The notes under the pieces were generated by a model. It saw only the letters and a list, made by a program, of their open reading frames with translations, was not told the DNA's origin and searched no databases. Source: Chlamydomonas reinhardtii (lineage: Eukaryota; Chlorophyta; Chlorophyceae; Chlamydomonadales; Chlamydomonadaceae). From it: a stretch of 64,000 nt of DNA. The position numbers were made by a program, and so were the translations under genes. Positions 12,554-23,211 of the stretch are shown one piece after another. Where the stretch lies: NCBI RefSeq assembly GCF_000002595.2, contig NC_057009.1, forward strand, positions 7,217,335-7,281,334, read 5' to 3'. Numbering within the stretch: the stretch's first letter is position 1; each line of letters begins with the position of its first letter.

Positions 12554-12748
12554 CGGCTCGCCGCCTGCTAGCAGCACGGCCAACGCCCCGGCGGCTGCGC
12601 CGAAGCCGCCAGAGCCCGCGGGACAATCCTCACCGGCCAACAGCAGCGCGCCGCCTGGGCCGCCAGCAGTGGGTGATGCCGGCCCGGCGGCTGCCGAGGG
12701 CACGGGCGGCCGCGGCCGCGGTCGGCCCCGTGGACGCAAGGGGCAGCA

Positions 12749-12795
<47 letters not shown>

Positions 12796-12977
12796 GCGGG
12801 CCTGCTGCCGGCCGAGGCATGGGCGGCGGCGACCGCGGCCGCGGTGGCCGCGGCCCCAAGCCACCCGCATGCTTCTGCGTGCGGGCGACGGCAGCCGCGG
12901 CGGCGCCGGCCGTTTCGGCGCGCGCCCTGGCGAGGCCGTTGGTCGCCCGCCCCCTGAGGGCTGCTGTGTGGCTGTAG
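9593..12977 (+). CDS. Kinase-like protein (Crinkler-associated kinase type) with poly-Gln and AT-hook-like tail, 625 aa
   Basis: Four exons: 9593-9809, 9989-10839, 11110-11157, 12216-12977; phases agree (1878 nt). Residues 1-72 form a small helical segment (KLVRDLAKEFGKD ... LTAAKTLEFVDALIQF). The kinase-like part has VPWDLLPYAQLELNGRY, VVVRFVRRYGADAHRAW, AGLAPALYAVRPL, WLLLEMELL, the catalytic-loop analogue HGDVRPQNIMV, a metal-binding analogue FLDFE, then FAGAVGAARYPPSLN and WPAGVEFDAPVLQEHDTAL. This series, with RYPxxLN, WPxGV and EHD, matches from memory the kinase domains fused to Crinkler proteins in fungi and oomycetes; APH/choline kinases share only the HGD and DFE cores. Ala-rich inserts interrupt it. 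The C-terminus has two poly-Gln tracts and GRGRGRPRGRKG, an AT-hook-like sequence. The gene lies between two inverted repeats. The first junction (A|CC at 9989) is the least sure. Confidence 0.6.
12513..12793 (+). repeat. Two in-frame CAG (poly-Gln) tracts
   Basis: CAG runs at about 12513-12551 and 12747-12793 encode uninterrupted Gln tracts of about 13-16 residues in the last exon of the kinase-like gene. They are likely length-variable between strains. Confidence 0.9.
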
Positions 12978-14420
12978 ACTGCGTCAGTGTTGCGGCTGGC
13001 ATCTTGCCTAACAGGGTGGCGTTTTAGTGGGCGGAATGGCGCAATGGAGCAGCGCAACTACTGGAACAGCTCTTCGTGCACTAGATTGATGCAGGGGGGA
13101 AAGGAAAGGACCTGGTGGCGCGTTTCGCAGTGATGAAGGCGGGAAAGGAAAGAAGCTTTATTAAAGGTTCTCGGGGAAGAGTGCACTGGTGTGGGACGCA
13201 TGGGCCCCACTGGCCATTACCACATGTAGCAGTAGTCTGCAGCGGACATACGGCGGCTAGTCCCGCTGCCAGCGGACAACACTGAAAGTCTGCGGGTGGT
13301 GACAAGTGTTCCCCGGTCACGGGAAAAGGGGCTGAGCCCCTCCACAGTCTGAGGCCAAACAACCTCATCGCCGGGACATAGCCGGGGTCGGTTTCCACAG
13401 GCACATAGCCAAACCAGGTGCCTAGCAATTGCGATGCCAGCGGAAAATCGTAATGCGGGGTTATTGGCTTTGTCGCCGCAACCTGCACGGATGTTTATGC
13501 TTAACCTTGAACCATCACTGCCGGGCAATGCTTGTTAAGGGCTGCGCGCTTTGCCGAAGGACTCATCTACTAAACTTGCACTTGCGTGAACATGGCCAGA
13601 CGGGCGGTGTATGAGTAGCGTTGGCGGCAGCTGCTGGGCAGCTGTGCATTGACATGTGGGTGGCACTCTGGCACTGCGAGAGGAGGAGTGGGGCTTGGGG
13701 GCATGGGTTTTTTGCAGAGCCATTGAAACATCTGTTGTTGTAGCAGAGCCCGCATGGGATCCAGACACGGTGAGAGGCACGGCCGGTGGGCAAGTTGCAA
13801 GGGCTTGACGCAGCTTGCGCTGTTGCAATGGGGCAGGGACGCGCACTTGATACTGGGAAGTGTGCTGCCGAAGGCCATGGCCTGGACGCATGTGGAACTT
13901 AGGGTACAGCGATTGGTCCCAGCGGTGCGGCGGGCCAGTCGGCCAAGGACTGACTGCAGCGCAAGGCGCGGACAGGGATAGGAGGCGTCGTGACAGGGTA
14001 CGCCGGTTAGAGCTTTTTGACGTGCTTGAAAAACGCAACACGCACAAGCGAACATGACGTTGTAGAGCCGAGGCCAGTGAGCTAGCACAAGCAAAAGGAA
14101 AAGCAGGGGAGGACTGGAGGACTGGAAGAGGAGGAGATGATGTTACAGAAGCGGCGTGCCAAGTATTTCTCCTGCGGTCAGTAGGCGGGCTGCTGGGCCC
14201 ATATATTTTTAGTCGCCACCGCACACGGCAAGCCAAGTGACCCCACCCACACCCGCATGCAGAGACTATGTTGCAATTCACGCGCCTAACGCGGCGCACG
14301 GCCTGCTGCTAATCAGCAATCACCGGCTCCTGTTCAGCTAACACCTGCCTGATAAGATGCCAAATGAACTGCTCGCTGCCTGATATGCAATCATCCGCGT
14401 GCCCCCCAGCGCCTATCATG
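12978..14420. other. Non-coding spacer inside the inverted-repeat unit
   Basis: Between the kinase-like stop and copy B. A 254-codon minus-strand frame (13535-14299) is present, but it has no splice-supported homologous pattern and its composition is that of random GC-rich DNA, so I do not call it. No TGTAA was found soon after the kinase-like stop. Confidence 0.4.
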
Positions 14421-15660
14421 CATTCCCGCGAGTCCCACCCGCGCACCGCGGCTTCTCAGCGCAGCGAGGCGGCTGACGCTGCCCCGCGAGGGTCCCGGTG
14501 TCAACCGTGTGACAACCGTGTGCGCTCAGATCCAACTCGGCCGACCGGGGGAGTCAAACGCTCCGCCGCGACGTGCAAAGCTCGCCGCTCAACCGCACGT
14601 GTTTCCTTCGCACATAGGTCGCGCTCATCTGCATCCACGCGCGGGGCGGCGGGCTCCGCCCCGCGAGGTCCTAGTCAACCGTGTGAAACCGTGTGCGCCC
14701 AGAGTACCCAACATGGGCTCAACCCCATGCATCCCTCCGAGTTCACTTGCAGCTCACACGCAGCTCCCCAGTCAGCTCCCGAACCGAAGCGACGCGGGGC
14801 GGCTGGCTCCGCCCCGCGATGGTCCCAGTGTCAGCCTTGTGAATCCGTGTGCGCTCAGAGGCAGCTCATGGAAACAGGGTCAACCCCATGCGTGTCTCTG
14901 AGTTTACACGCAGCTCACGCGCAGCTTCCCAAACGGCGCGCGCACGACTTTGCACTCCCACTCGCGCGCCGCGCCAATCACGAGCCTCCGCCGTACTCTG
15001 CCGCAGCTTTCCATCCACACGCGCCCCTGCAAAACTACCCACTCCCACTCGCGTGCCTGCCGACTAGCGCCAACTGCCCGTGTGCAACTGCTTCCTCACA
15101 GTCGCAGCTGCCGACTCCCAAGTCAACGCCTGTACGGCTGAGGGGGTTCGGGGTGCCGTACACGAGTTAGTTGGGGGTTAGTCGGAGCTGTCCTAGAACC
15201 TGGATTACACTGTTTTGTGGTGGGGTTTGAGCTACGTCAGCTCTCCCTGGGGCTCGTCAGCGAAAGGGGTATTCACATGCTCGCACCATTTCCGGCGCTG
15301 CTGGGCATTCCACCTTGCCCAGTTAGTGATGGACGGACACTGGAAGAAATTATGTGCCACGGCTGCTGTGAGTGAAGTTCTGCCAGTTGCACAGCGTGAT
15401 CGTGTAGGAACCCTATCTGGGCGACAGCGCTGGTATCAAGGGGAGGGCTCACACCGGCCGTGCACACACTCGCGAGGAGCAAGACAAGTTATTCAAGTTT
15501 ATGTAGAATGATGCCAACCTAGATATCGCTCCTACGGGTTACGGGGTTTGTAGTTCAGCAGCGTACGCAACGAGGTGAGCTGCGGAGAGCTGCGCTTGCT
15601 TTGTCAGTGCCATGCTGAGCGCACGATAACATATAACTGTACCAGGTTATCAGGACATTC
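14421..15660 (+). repeat. Long inverted repeat, copy B
   Basis: Counterpart of copy A in opposite orientation. The match runs from about 14421 to 15236. A 386 bp block (15237-15622) absent from copy A follows, and then the shared outer 40 bp (CACGATAACATA...ACTGTACCAG...GGTTAT) resumes to about 15660. Three subunits begin near 14466, 14641 and 14793. The 268-codon frame at 14364-15170 mirrors the minus-strand frames of copy A and only reflects the repeat. The two outer ends define a unit of about 7.6 kb. No convincing target-site duplication was found. Confidence 0.85.
15237..15622. repeat. 386 bp block present only in inverted repeat B
   Basis: In copy A the sequence runs directly from ...GAGCTACGTCA into CGATAACATA. 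In copy B these two parts are separated by this block. It has no long open frame and no clear terminal repeats, so it could be an insertion into B or sequence lost from A. Confidence 0.7.
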
Positions 15661-15906
15661 GAATCTCATTCCTTCTGCCAGCCTTTGCTGCAATGCTCGC
15701 GAGCGCCGATGGGGCGGGAACTGCCCCAATCCCAGTCCCGACAGTATTTTTTGACCCGCGGCGTTGACGTTCTTCACAAGCTCATAATCGCTGCTATCCT
15801 CGTAGCTCTTGTTCACCACCCTTCACTACCTTCCTACCTGCTTTTCAAGCCTTTTAAGCGTTTAAAGGCTAGCCCCCCCGGCCTAGCACCGACCCCGCCT
15901 ATTTAC

Positions 15907-16665
15907 ATGAGCACCGACGTTGTTCTTCCTGGTGACATCTCCAACCTTGGCGTTGGATTCGATCCGCTTGCCGACTCTGCCGGCGCCGACGAGGGCAATG
16001 CCGGAGAGGACGCTGTGCACATTCGCGTGCAGCAGCGCAACGGCCGCAAGTCTCTGACAACCGTCCAGGGTCTCAAGGAGAAGTGAGTGGCTTTGTCTTG
16101 GAGGGGCCGCTAAGGCAGGGCCTGCGGGTAACACATAGATTGTGCAACTCTCGGCGAGACCTAGTCAGCCCCTAAGCCCTGGGAACAAACGGCCCCGGTC
16201 GAGCAGGAGCTGGGCGCGAAACAGCTGCACTGCTCGCCCGGACAGGCGTCGGGGCAGGCACGCGAAGGTGCTAGGCAGGCCCGCTGAGGGCTGTTTGGCG
16301 GCCGTTCTGACGTGAGCCGTTTGCTTTTCTTTACAGGTACGACTACAACAAGGTGCTCAAGGCCCTGAAGAAGGAGTTCTGCTGCAACGGCACTGTTGTG
16401 GAGGACCCGGAGCTGGGCAAGGTCATTCAGCTGCAGGGCGACCAGCGCAAGAATGTCAGCGACTTCCTGCTGGGCCAGAAGCTCGTGAAGAAGGACCAGA
16501 TCAAGGTTCGTCCGGGTCGGGTCGGGACTACATACGAATTTCAGTTCTAAATCTCGATTGCGCTAGCGCTAGCCCTTCGGAGCGCGGGCCGCACCTTTTA
16601 ACAGCCCTAACACTATGGTGGTGCTACCCTTGCCCCCCTGCAACCCACAGATTCACGGCTTCTAA
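15907..16665 (+). CDS. EIF1: Translation initiation factor eIF1 (SUI1 family), 119 aa
   Basis: eIF1 binds the 40S subunit near the P site and enforces accurate AUG selection. Three exons: 15907-16082, 16337-16505, 16651-16665; phases agree. Residues about 36-119 are the SUI1 fold, with VHIRVQQRNGRKSLTTVQGL, then YDYNKVLKALKKEFCCNGTV, EDPELGKVIQLQGDQR, and the conserved C-terminal end IHGF encoded by a five-codon last exon. The family is usually about 110-115 residues, so this copy looks complete. ATG 15907 is the first in frame, in the context TTTACATGAGC. The recently rearranged inverted repeat B ends only about 250 bp upstream, so its promoter may lie partly in or next to that repeat. A TGTAA lies about 450 bp downstream. 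Confidence 0.97.
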
Positions 16666-17787
16666 GGAGCCTCTAGTCGTGGCGGCACCCTGCGGTGTGC
16701 TGCGCGTAATAGCGCCAGTGGAGAGCACCCTTGGCGTGTTTCGGGCTGTCCATTCACCTAGCCACCGAACCAGAAAGTGGTGCACGTGGAGCATACCCAG
16801 GGGCGCTGGCCCCGCCAGCGCTCGCGCATGCGAGTGCAGTTGAGTTTAAAGTTCAGACGTGCATGTGGTGTGGGGGGCTGTTTGTGCACGGCGTGGCACA
16901 CACCCGAGCGTCTCCTGTGAGAGGGACCGCTTTGGTATAAAGGCAGTGGCATTATGGGGCATGTACCCTACCTGTGCCGCCTCTGCCTAATGCAGAGAGG
17001 GACATATATCGGCCTACAAGGCATTGCAGACATCGGGGAAAGCGCCATATGCGTCAACCCCCTAGAATGCTCAGGTTCTGATTTATGTGCAGGGTTACAG
17101 TGTTTACTACGCCATGTAATGCTATTACGCGTCGATTGTCTAATGAGCCTGTCGACCGGGAACGGGCCAGATGGGATCGGGGAATGGGACGGACAGAGGC
17201 AACGGCAGCAAGCAGGGCCCTGCAGGGCCACCCTTGACCGCCAGAACCGCTTGGTGTTCCAGCCAACCTGCGTTTCGGTGGAGAACGTGCAGGCACACCC
17301 TAAAAGTATCAGGAAAGTGGGAAGCTTGACAGCTAGGCACTTGAGACTTGCACTGTCTTGCCTCCGCCCGCCACCACCGTCCACCACCCTGACTCAGCCC
17401 CGGAGCGGAGGAATGCGCATCAGCAAACTTCCAGCCAGCCAGCAACTTGTCGGTACAGTAACTCCGGCGTTCGACCAGCCATGCACTCCTGCTCTGCCGC
17501 TGCAAACTGTTTGCTGTCTGCTTGGGGTATGGGCGTCCGCTGCACCCTATGGGACCTCGCCAACCTGCCTGAACCCTGTCCCATCACACACCCTGACTCA
17601 TCCCCTGACGCCGGTCTGCAGGCGGCCCGGATGAGTTGCAACCGTACCAACACCTCGTAGGCTCGTACCTGTCACCCAGCTTGTGGCAGACTGTGCTATA
17701 ACATAGTAGGCAGCAAGGCAAAAGCAAACCTGCAATAAAGATCTGCGGACGGTCTGGTTTGTGCTCGCCTGCCGCAAACTCACGTAT
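16666..17787. other. Intergenic between eIF1 and the WD-repeat-like gene, 1.1 kb
   Basis: Holds the eIF1 3' UTR, probably to about 17135 after the TGTAA at 17115, and then the promoter of the next gene. No further gene, RNA gene or repeat seen. Confidence 0.5.
17115..17119 (+). terminator. Poly(A) signal TGTAA, probably of eIF1
   Basis: First plus-strand TGTAA after the eIF1 stop, 450 bp downstream. TGTAA is the usual algal poly(A) signal. The distance is long but within the range of such 3' UTRs. Confidence 0.5.
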
Positions 17788-20700
17788 ATGGACATGGAGG
17801 TTGACGATACTAGCGAGTCTTTGGGCGAAGAAACTACCTCTGAGCACGAATCAGACGAGAACGACGATGCACTGGGCCACATTCTAATTGCACAGAACGC
17901 CGAAGATGGTCATCTTTTAGATGACCTACTAGCGGGAGAAATTGACGATGATGACTCCGATGATGGCGACGAAGAGAGCGAGGAAGGTTGGAACGACGAG
18001 GGTGCTGGGGATGACAGCGAGTCGGAGCCGGCTGCCTTCGCCGAAGGGGAGGCTGGCGCAAGCGACGACGGCAGCGCGAGTGATAGCGAAGCCGGCAGTG
18101 AGGCGACGGACAGCGACGACCAGTACCGCCGGGCGACGACACGCAAGGTGCGTGAACCTGTGTGGGGGCGCACGTAGGACACAACCCGCCGTGCCTACCA
18201 TATAATCTTGCGGAAGAGCGTTTTGATTGGCCTGTCAATACACGCAGGTGTCGCGCCACGCGGCGGCTGTGGAGCGCAACATGAGCAGCGGGGTGGTGGC
18301 GGACCTGCCCACCGCCACCCAGAGGGGCTGCCTTATGTATGCTCGGCCCGACGTCTGGGGCGCATTCGACTGCAACACCAAGTGGGTGCGAGGGGCGGCA
18401 GTGTCAGAGATGGAGCGGGCGCATGCCGTGCCATTCTCTGCGCGTAAGCTGGGGTAGTCATGCTCGCTGCGCGCTCCTTCGTCCGTCGTGGCAGTGGAAC
18501 GCAACTGCATCGCTACCTGTTTTATGCTGACAGGGCCCAGCACTTTCAGACGATGGACTGCCTAGCTGTCATTCCGCCGCCGCCACCTCCGTCGCGGCCA
18601 GCCGCCAAGCCTGCGACTGTCGCGGGAGCAACCAGCAGCAGCAGCAGCAGCAGTCGACAGGCTGCCGCACCGCACCCGGCAGCGGCGCCACAGCAGCCAC
18701 CGCAGGCAGCCACAAGCGTTGCGGCTTCTGCGCCTGGCTCTGCTGCTGCCGCCCCTACGCCAGCGGGGCCAGCGGCGGCGGGGGCGGAGGCAGCAGCCGG
18801 TGCGTCAGGATCGACGCAGCCACCGATGCTCACGCTGCCGCCGCCCCCGGTGCCGGCGGAGGACGAGCCGCTCGAGGTGCTCATCGGCGGGCCGCAGCGG
18901 TGAGGGATTGGGGAGGAGCAAGGAGGAGCTAGGGAGGGCACACGTTGTGAACGAGTGCCGAAGTGTCAGTCCGGTCACGGCTGCGGTAGTGGATTGAACC
19001 CGTGCGACGGTGCTTGTATTGCTGTCGCTCCTGCCCGTGTTGCAGGCTGTCGGTGTGCCGGGTGCCGGCGCCGGGGCAGCCGGGCGGGCTGCAGGTGGTG
19101 TGCAGTGCGGCGCTGCAGACCAACCACTACAGCCTGGCGGTGTCGCCGGACGGCCGGTTCATAGCAACGGGTGCGAGGGGCCGCCGCGGGGGGGCAGCAG
19201 GGAGGCTGTGGAAATCCCGTAATCTAAGAGAAACCGGATGGTGTTGTGGAGAGAGGGAACAGACGTGTGTATACATGTAATTTTGCTGGCGATGAGGAAC
19301 AGGTCGATGGCACGCAGGAGGATCAGGCGCGGCTGTCACGACGGCCGTATAGGTGTCGTGCCTTCGTATCCTGACGTGCTGCCGCTTGCTCATCCATATG
19401 CCACACAGGCGGTGACCGCGGCTTCCTGTACATATTCGCCTACCAGCGCGGCACGCCCCAGCAGCCGCCACCGCCCTCGCCACAGGAGCAGACGGAGTCG
19501 CAACAGGCGGGGCCTGGCAGCAGCAGTGACGGCGCGGTAGCCGCAGTTTCAGTGGCCGCCGCACGGGGCGCGGGGCTCTCAAGAGGCGGTGGGGCGCCGC
19601 CATCGCTCTCACCAGCGCTGCAAGGCTCGGTGCCGCCGCCGTCTGGGGACACGCCGGAGCTTGCGGAGGCCCCTGCGCGGCTCGTGCGGCTGGTGTCGTT
19701 TGCGTTTCCGGTGAGGCCACGGACGACAGACACTGCTGGTCCTGTGATGGGCTTGTCACGCCAACGCCTCCGCACGCCGTCTTGTCTACCCGACCGCTGA
19801 CTCTCTTTGTGTGATGCCTCGAAACATGTGCACCAGGTGCGCGGCGGGTTCTGGGGCATGAACAACAACATCAGGTTCGGCTGCTTCGGCGGCGCACTCA
19901 GGCTGCTGGTGGCGGCGCAGGTGCGTGATGGTCCCGGGCTTCCTATTGCCTTGGCCGCTTACGACGACAAGTGCATGTCCCGTCACGTATCACCAGCCTG
20001 ACGCAACTTCCGTTTGCACGTACTGGTCAATTAGTCCCGGTTAAACTACATCAACCTTCACATGTCGCACAGGACAAGGCCGTGTACATTTTCAACGTGC
20101 CCGCCTGGGACGGCTCGGCTGCCGCCCTCCCCGCCCTGGCCGACTACCGCCACTTCACCTGCGGCGACCTGCAACGCTGGGCCGTGGGCTGGGCCACACA
20201 CCCGCCGCCCTTCTTGCAGCCGCCTCCGCCGTCGCCACCCTCCACCGCCGCCTCACGAGCGCCTGCGGCGCCACAGCAGCAAGCGGCGCCGCAAGCGCAG
20301 CCGCAGCAGCCGCAGACGCTGCAGGCGGTGCTGGCTGCTGCAGCAGCGGCCGCGGCCGCACCCGTGTCCACGAAACCAACATCAGCGACTGCGGCGACGG
20401 CGGTGGCGGATGCTGAGGCGGAGGCGGAGGCGGAGGAGCGGCGGCGCTTCCCCAACAAGGGCGCGCAGTCATACTGGCGCAGCCGCATCCCCGCCACCCA
20501 CATCGCGGCAGTGACGCAGCCCGACATAAGCCTGGCTGCCCGGACGCCCTGCTTCTCCGCGGTGAGCGACGGGGCAGCAGGGCGGCAGGGACGGCAGGGA
20601 CGGCAGGGACGCGGCGCGGTGCTGCCCAGCACTCGGGCGGCGTAGCGTGGAGGGGATTGCTCGCTGCAGTTATGATGATGCCCGTCTCTGAGGAGTCCCC

Positions 20701-23211
20701 CTTTTCGCTCATACTCCGGAAAGCCAACGGACTAGCGCATGCCGTAGCCCTGCGAACCCTGCTCTACAACCCGTTCTCCGCTGCTCCGTTGCCCCGCGAC
20801 AGGCCCGAGCGCCCGAGGACGATGGCGAGGACGGCGCGGGCCAGCTGATCCTGGAGGCTGTGCCTACCACCGCGGCCATCGTGGACTTTCCCACCGCCCT
20901 CAACTGCGCCGAGCCCTCCCCGGACGGCCGCTGGCTGGCGGTGGGCTGCGACGAGCCACTCATATACCTTGTGCCGGCGGGGGCCGAGTGAGTGGTGCAC
21001 AGGGGTGGGGTTTTGTGCCGTATTCGCTAGGCAAGAATCCAGAGTACCGTATGCTTGCACGGGCTTTGGGACTAGAATGGCTATCAGGGCTACGGCTGTG
21101 GGTCTGCTAGCGTCCCCCGCGCTCCTCTCGCTTCTGCTCACCCCTAAATTATTGGGCTTGGTCAGGTAAGCCCCATCGCTGAACGTATCTTCACCAACAT
21201 GCCCGGACCTGCCCACCCACCCTCCCCCTGCTCAGCTACATGCACCGGCCCATAGAGGTGCTGCTGGCGCCGCTGCCCGGCCACGCGCTGCCGGGCCGCC
21301 TGGCGCCCGGCTGCCAGTACGTCAAGTTCAACGAGCGCTCCGACCGATTGGCAGCCAGCTTCGACTCGCTGTTTGTGAGTGGGGGGTTTACATTCATGAT
21401 AAATTAAGAAGTTTGTGAGTGGGGGGCAGAGGGGGCAGAGGCCAGGAGGTCCTGGAGGATTCCGGGTTGAAGTGGCCCGCGGGTGGAGTGAGTGGGGCTT
21501 GCGCTTTGGTTGAAAGCGTGGATGGTAGTGGTAGGCATGCGGTGATGTGTGGAATTGCAGCTTGTGATAGCAACTCACCGTGTGCCGCTGAGCCGCCGGT
21601 CTCTCTGCCTGTGGTGCGCGCCGCCCCCGCAGAGTGTGCTGGTGTGGAATGTGCCCCAGCGGCAGCTGCTGTTCACGCTGCGCCACCAGCAGTGGCAGCC
21701 GCCCCTCGCGCTCAGCTTTGTGCCGACGCCGCCTTCGCCGGCGTCGCGGCCGCAGCAGCAGGCGCACGCGCAGGCGCAGGCGCAGCCTGGGCCGGAAGCC
21801 ACGGCAGCGGCGGCCAGGGCGGTGGCGGCGGCGGGCGCGACGTCGTCCCTGCTGCTCCACGCGACTGACCGGCAGCACATCGTAGCGGTGGATGTGGACG
21901 CGCCCCGGTGAGACGCCTATGCGGCTGCGCTACTGGATGCTGACGACCGGTGGATGCCGTGGTGAAGAGTTCAATGACGGCAAGTGAGCGGCCGGGAGCG
22001 GACTACACAGTACTAAACAGTCATTTGGTGGGCGCTTTCCTGTCGTTTTCACAGGACGACGCTGACGCGCCTGTCCATCAAGCCGCGGGGGCAGCGGGAG
22101 GGCGCCGCGGCGCGGCCGCCAATCCTGTCGCCCGAGCCCACCGCGCAGCAGTTTCACGAGGCAGCGGCGCAAGAGATGGCGGCGGCACAGGCGGCGGCGG
22201 CTGGTGGTGCGGGAGCGCAGGTGGACGCGGAGAATGCGGAGCAGTTGCTGGCGGAGCGGGCGGCGGAGCTGCGGCGGGCGCAGCAGCGGGAGCGGGAGCG
22301 GCGGGCGCGTCGGCGGGCCCGGCGGCCCCCGCACATCAACGGCCTGCTCACCACCGCTGAAGGGCGACTGCTCGTGGCCACAAACGTGCGCTTGCATAGT
22401 GCATGTGGCCTCGTGTACCTGCTTGGCACGTGTGCATTGCTCTCTCTCCACGCGGCGTGCCAACGGCACCTGTCGTGTGTGCCTTCCAAGGTTCACCTAG
22501 CTCAGTATCCCACATCGCCCGCCTCTCCTTCCCACTAGCCCACCTCTCCTCCCCACATCGTCCACCTCTCCTCCCCACTCGTCCACCTCTCCTCCCCACT
22601 CGCCCGGCTCTTCTCCCCACATCGTCCACCTCTCCTCCCCACTCGTCCACCTCTCCTCCTCACTCACTGTCGCGCAGGACGAGATCCTGACCTTCCGGCT
22701 GCTCACGCCCGCCACACCCTGGAGCACCACCACGCACCGCCTCATGCCGCCCGCCTTTCGTGCCGCCGTGCGCACACTGCTGCTAGCGGCGGCGGGCGCA
22801 GGCGCCGGCTCACCGTCACCGTCCACCGGCGCAGCCGGTGTGGAGCCGGGCGCGGGCGCGGGCGCAGCGGCGGGGCCCTCGGCTCGGCCCACGGCTCTGT
22901 CAAGCCTGCCGCATGACGCCATTGAGCATATCATTGCGGAGGCTGCGGCGCCGCGGGTGGCGTGGGCGCTCTGCGAGGCGCGGGAGGTGCTGGCGTTCCC
23001 CACGCTGGACATCTGGGCCGAGCAGCCGCACCAGCGGCAGCGGGAGGCGGGTGAGCAGGTGGTGGAGCAGACGGATGAGGAGGCTGGGGGCAGTGCCGGA
23101 GCTGGGGCCGGGCCCAGCGGGAGCGGGAGCGGGGGTGCGGGGGCAGGGCGCGTGGTGGGGTGGGACCAGGACCCTTGGCAGGCCTGGGATGTCACGAACC
23201 GTGAGGCTTGA
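17788..23211 (+). CDS. Large WD40-repeat-like protein with acidic N-terminus, about 1107 aa
   Basis: Twelve exons: 17788-18147, 18248-18381, 18534-18899, 19046-19170, 19409-19710, 19837-19920, 20073-20561, 20803-20987, 21236-21374, 21633-21907, 22055-22385, 22678-23211; all phases agree (3324 nt). Residues 1-115 are very acidic (Asp/Glu/Ser). Propeller-like strand pairs follow: YSLAVSPDGRFIATG, GDRGFLYIFAYQ, DKAVYIFNVPAWDG, CAEPSPDGRWLAVGCDEPLIYLV, YVKFNERSDRLAASFDSLF and SVLVWNVPQRQLLFTL. Ala/Pro/Gln-rich inserts split the blades, as is common in this lineage. A basic helical region (about residues 880-910) and a low-complexity tail end the protein. Function unknown; an acidic WD protein could be a nuclear or ribosome-biogenesis scaffold, but nothing fixes this. 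GTG 17761 is rejected as start in favour of ATG 17788. Confidence 0.75.
22511..22668. repeat. Intronic minisatellite, 20-22 bp units
   Basis: About seven imperfect copies of CCAC(A/T)CGTCCACCTCTCCTCC lie in intron 11 of the WD-repeat-like gene. They form a long pyrimidine tract just before the acceptor at 22677. Confidence 0.85.

Noticed and set aside
9593-12977. Aminoglycoside phosphotransferase or choline kinase
   Set aside because: The HGD...N and DFE cores fit, but the following RYPxxLN, WPxGV and EHD boxes and the VVRFVRRYG start do not belong to those families.
13535-14299. 254-codon minus-strand frame between the kinase-like gene and repeat B
   Set aside because: Composition (Ser/Arg/Pro/Thr without ordered segments) is that of random GC-rich DNA, and no motif or splice support was seen.
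14364-15170. 268-codon plus-strand frame rich in Ser/Pro/Cys
   Set aside because: It lies inside inverted repeat B, and copy A shows matching frames on the other strand. The repeat pattern explains it; there is no start context, splice logic or family match.
8093-15660. Reading the two repeats as LTRs of one retroelement
   Set aside because: They are in opposite orientation and lack TG...CA ends, a primer site and a gag or polymerase gene between them.
18382-18443. Longer exon 2 of the WD-repeat-like gene ending at GCGC|GTAAGC
   Set aside because: The donor looks good but leaves the wrong phase for exon 3. The AA|GTGGGT donor at 18382 keeps the frame and gives a smoother protein.
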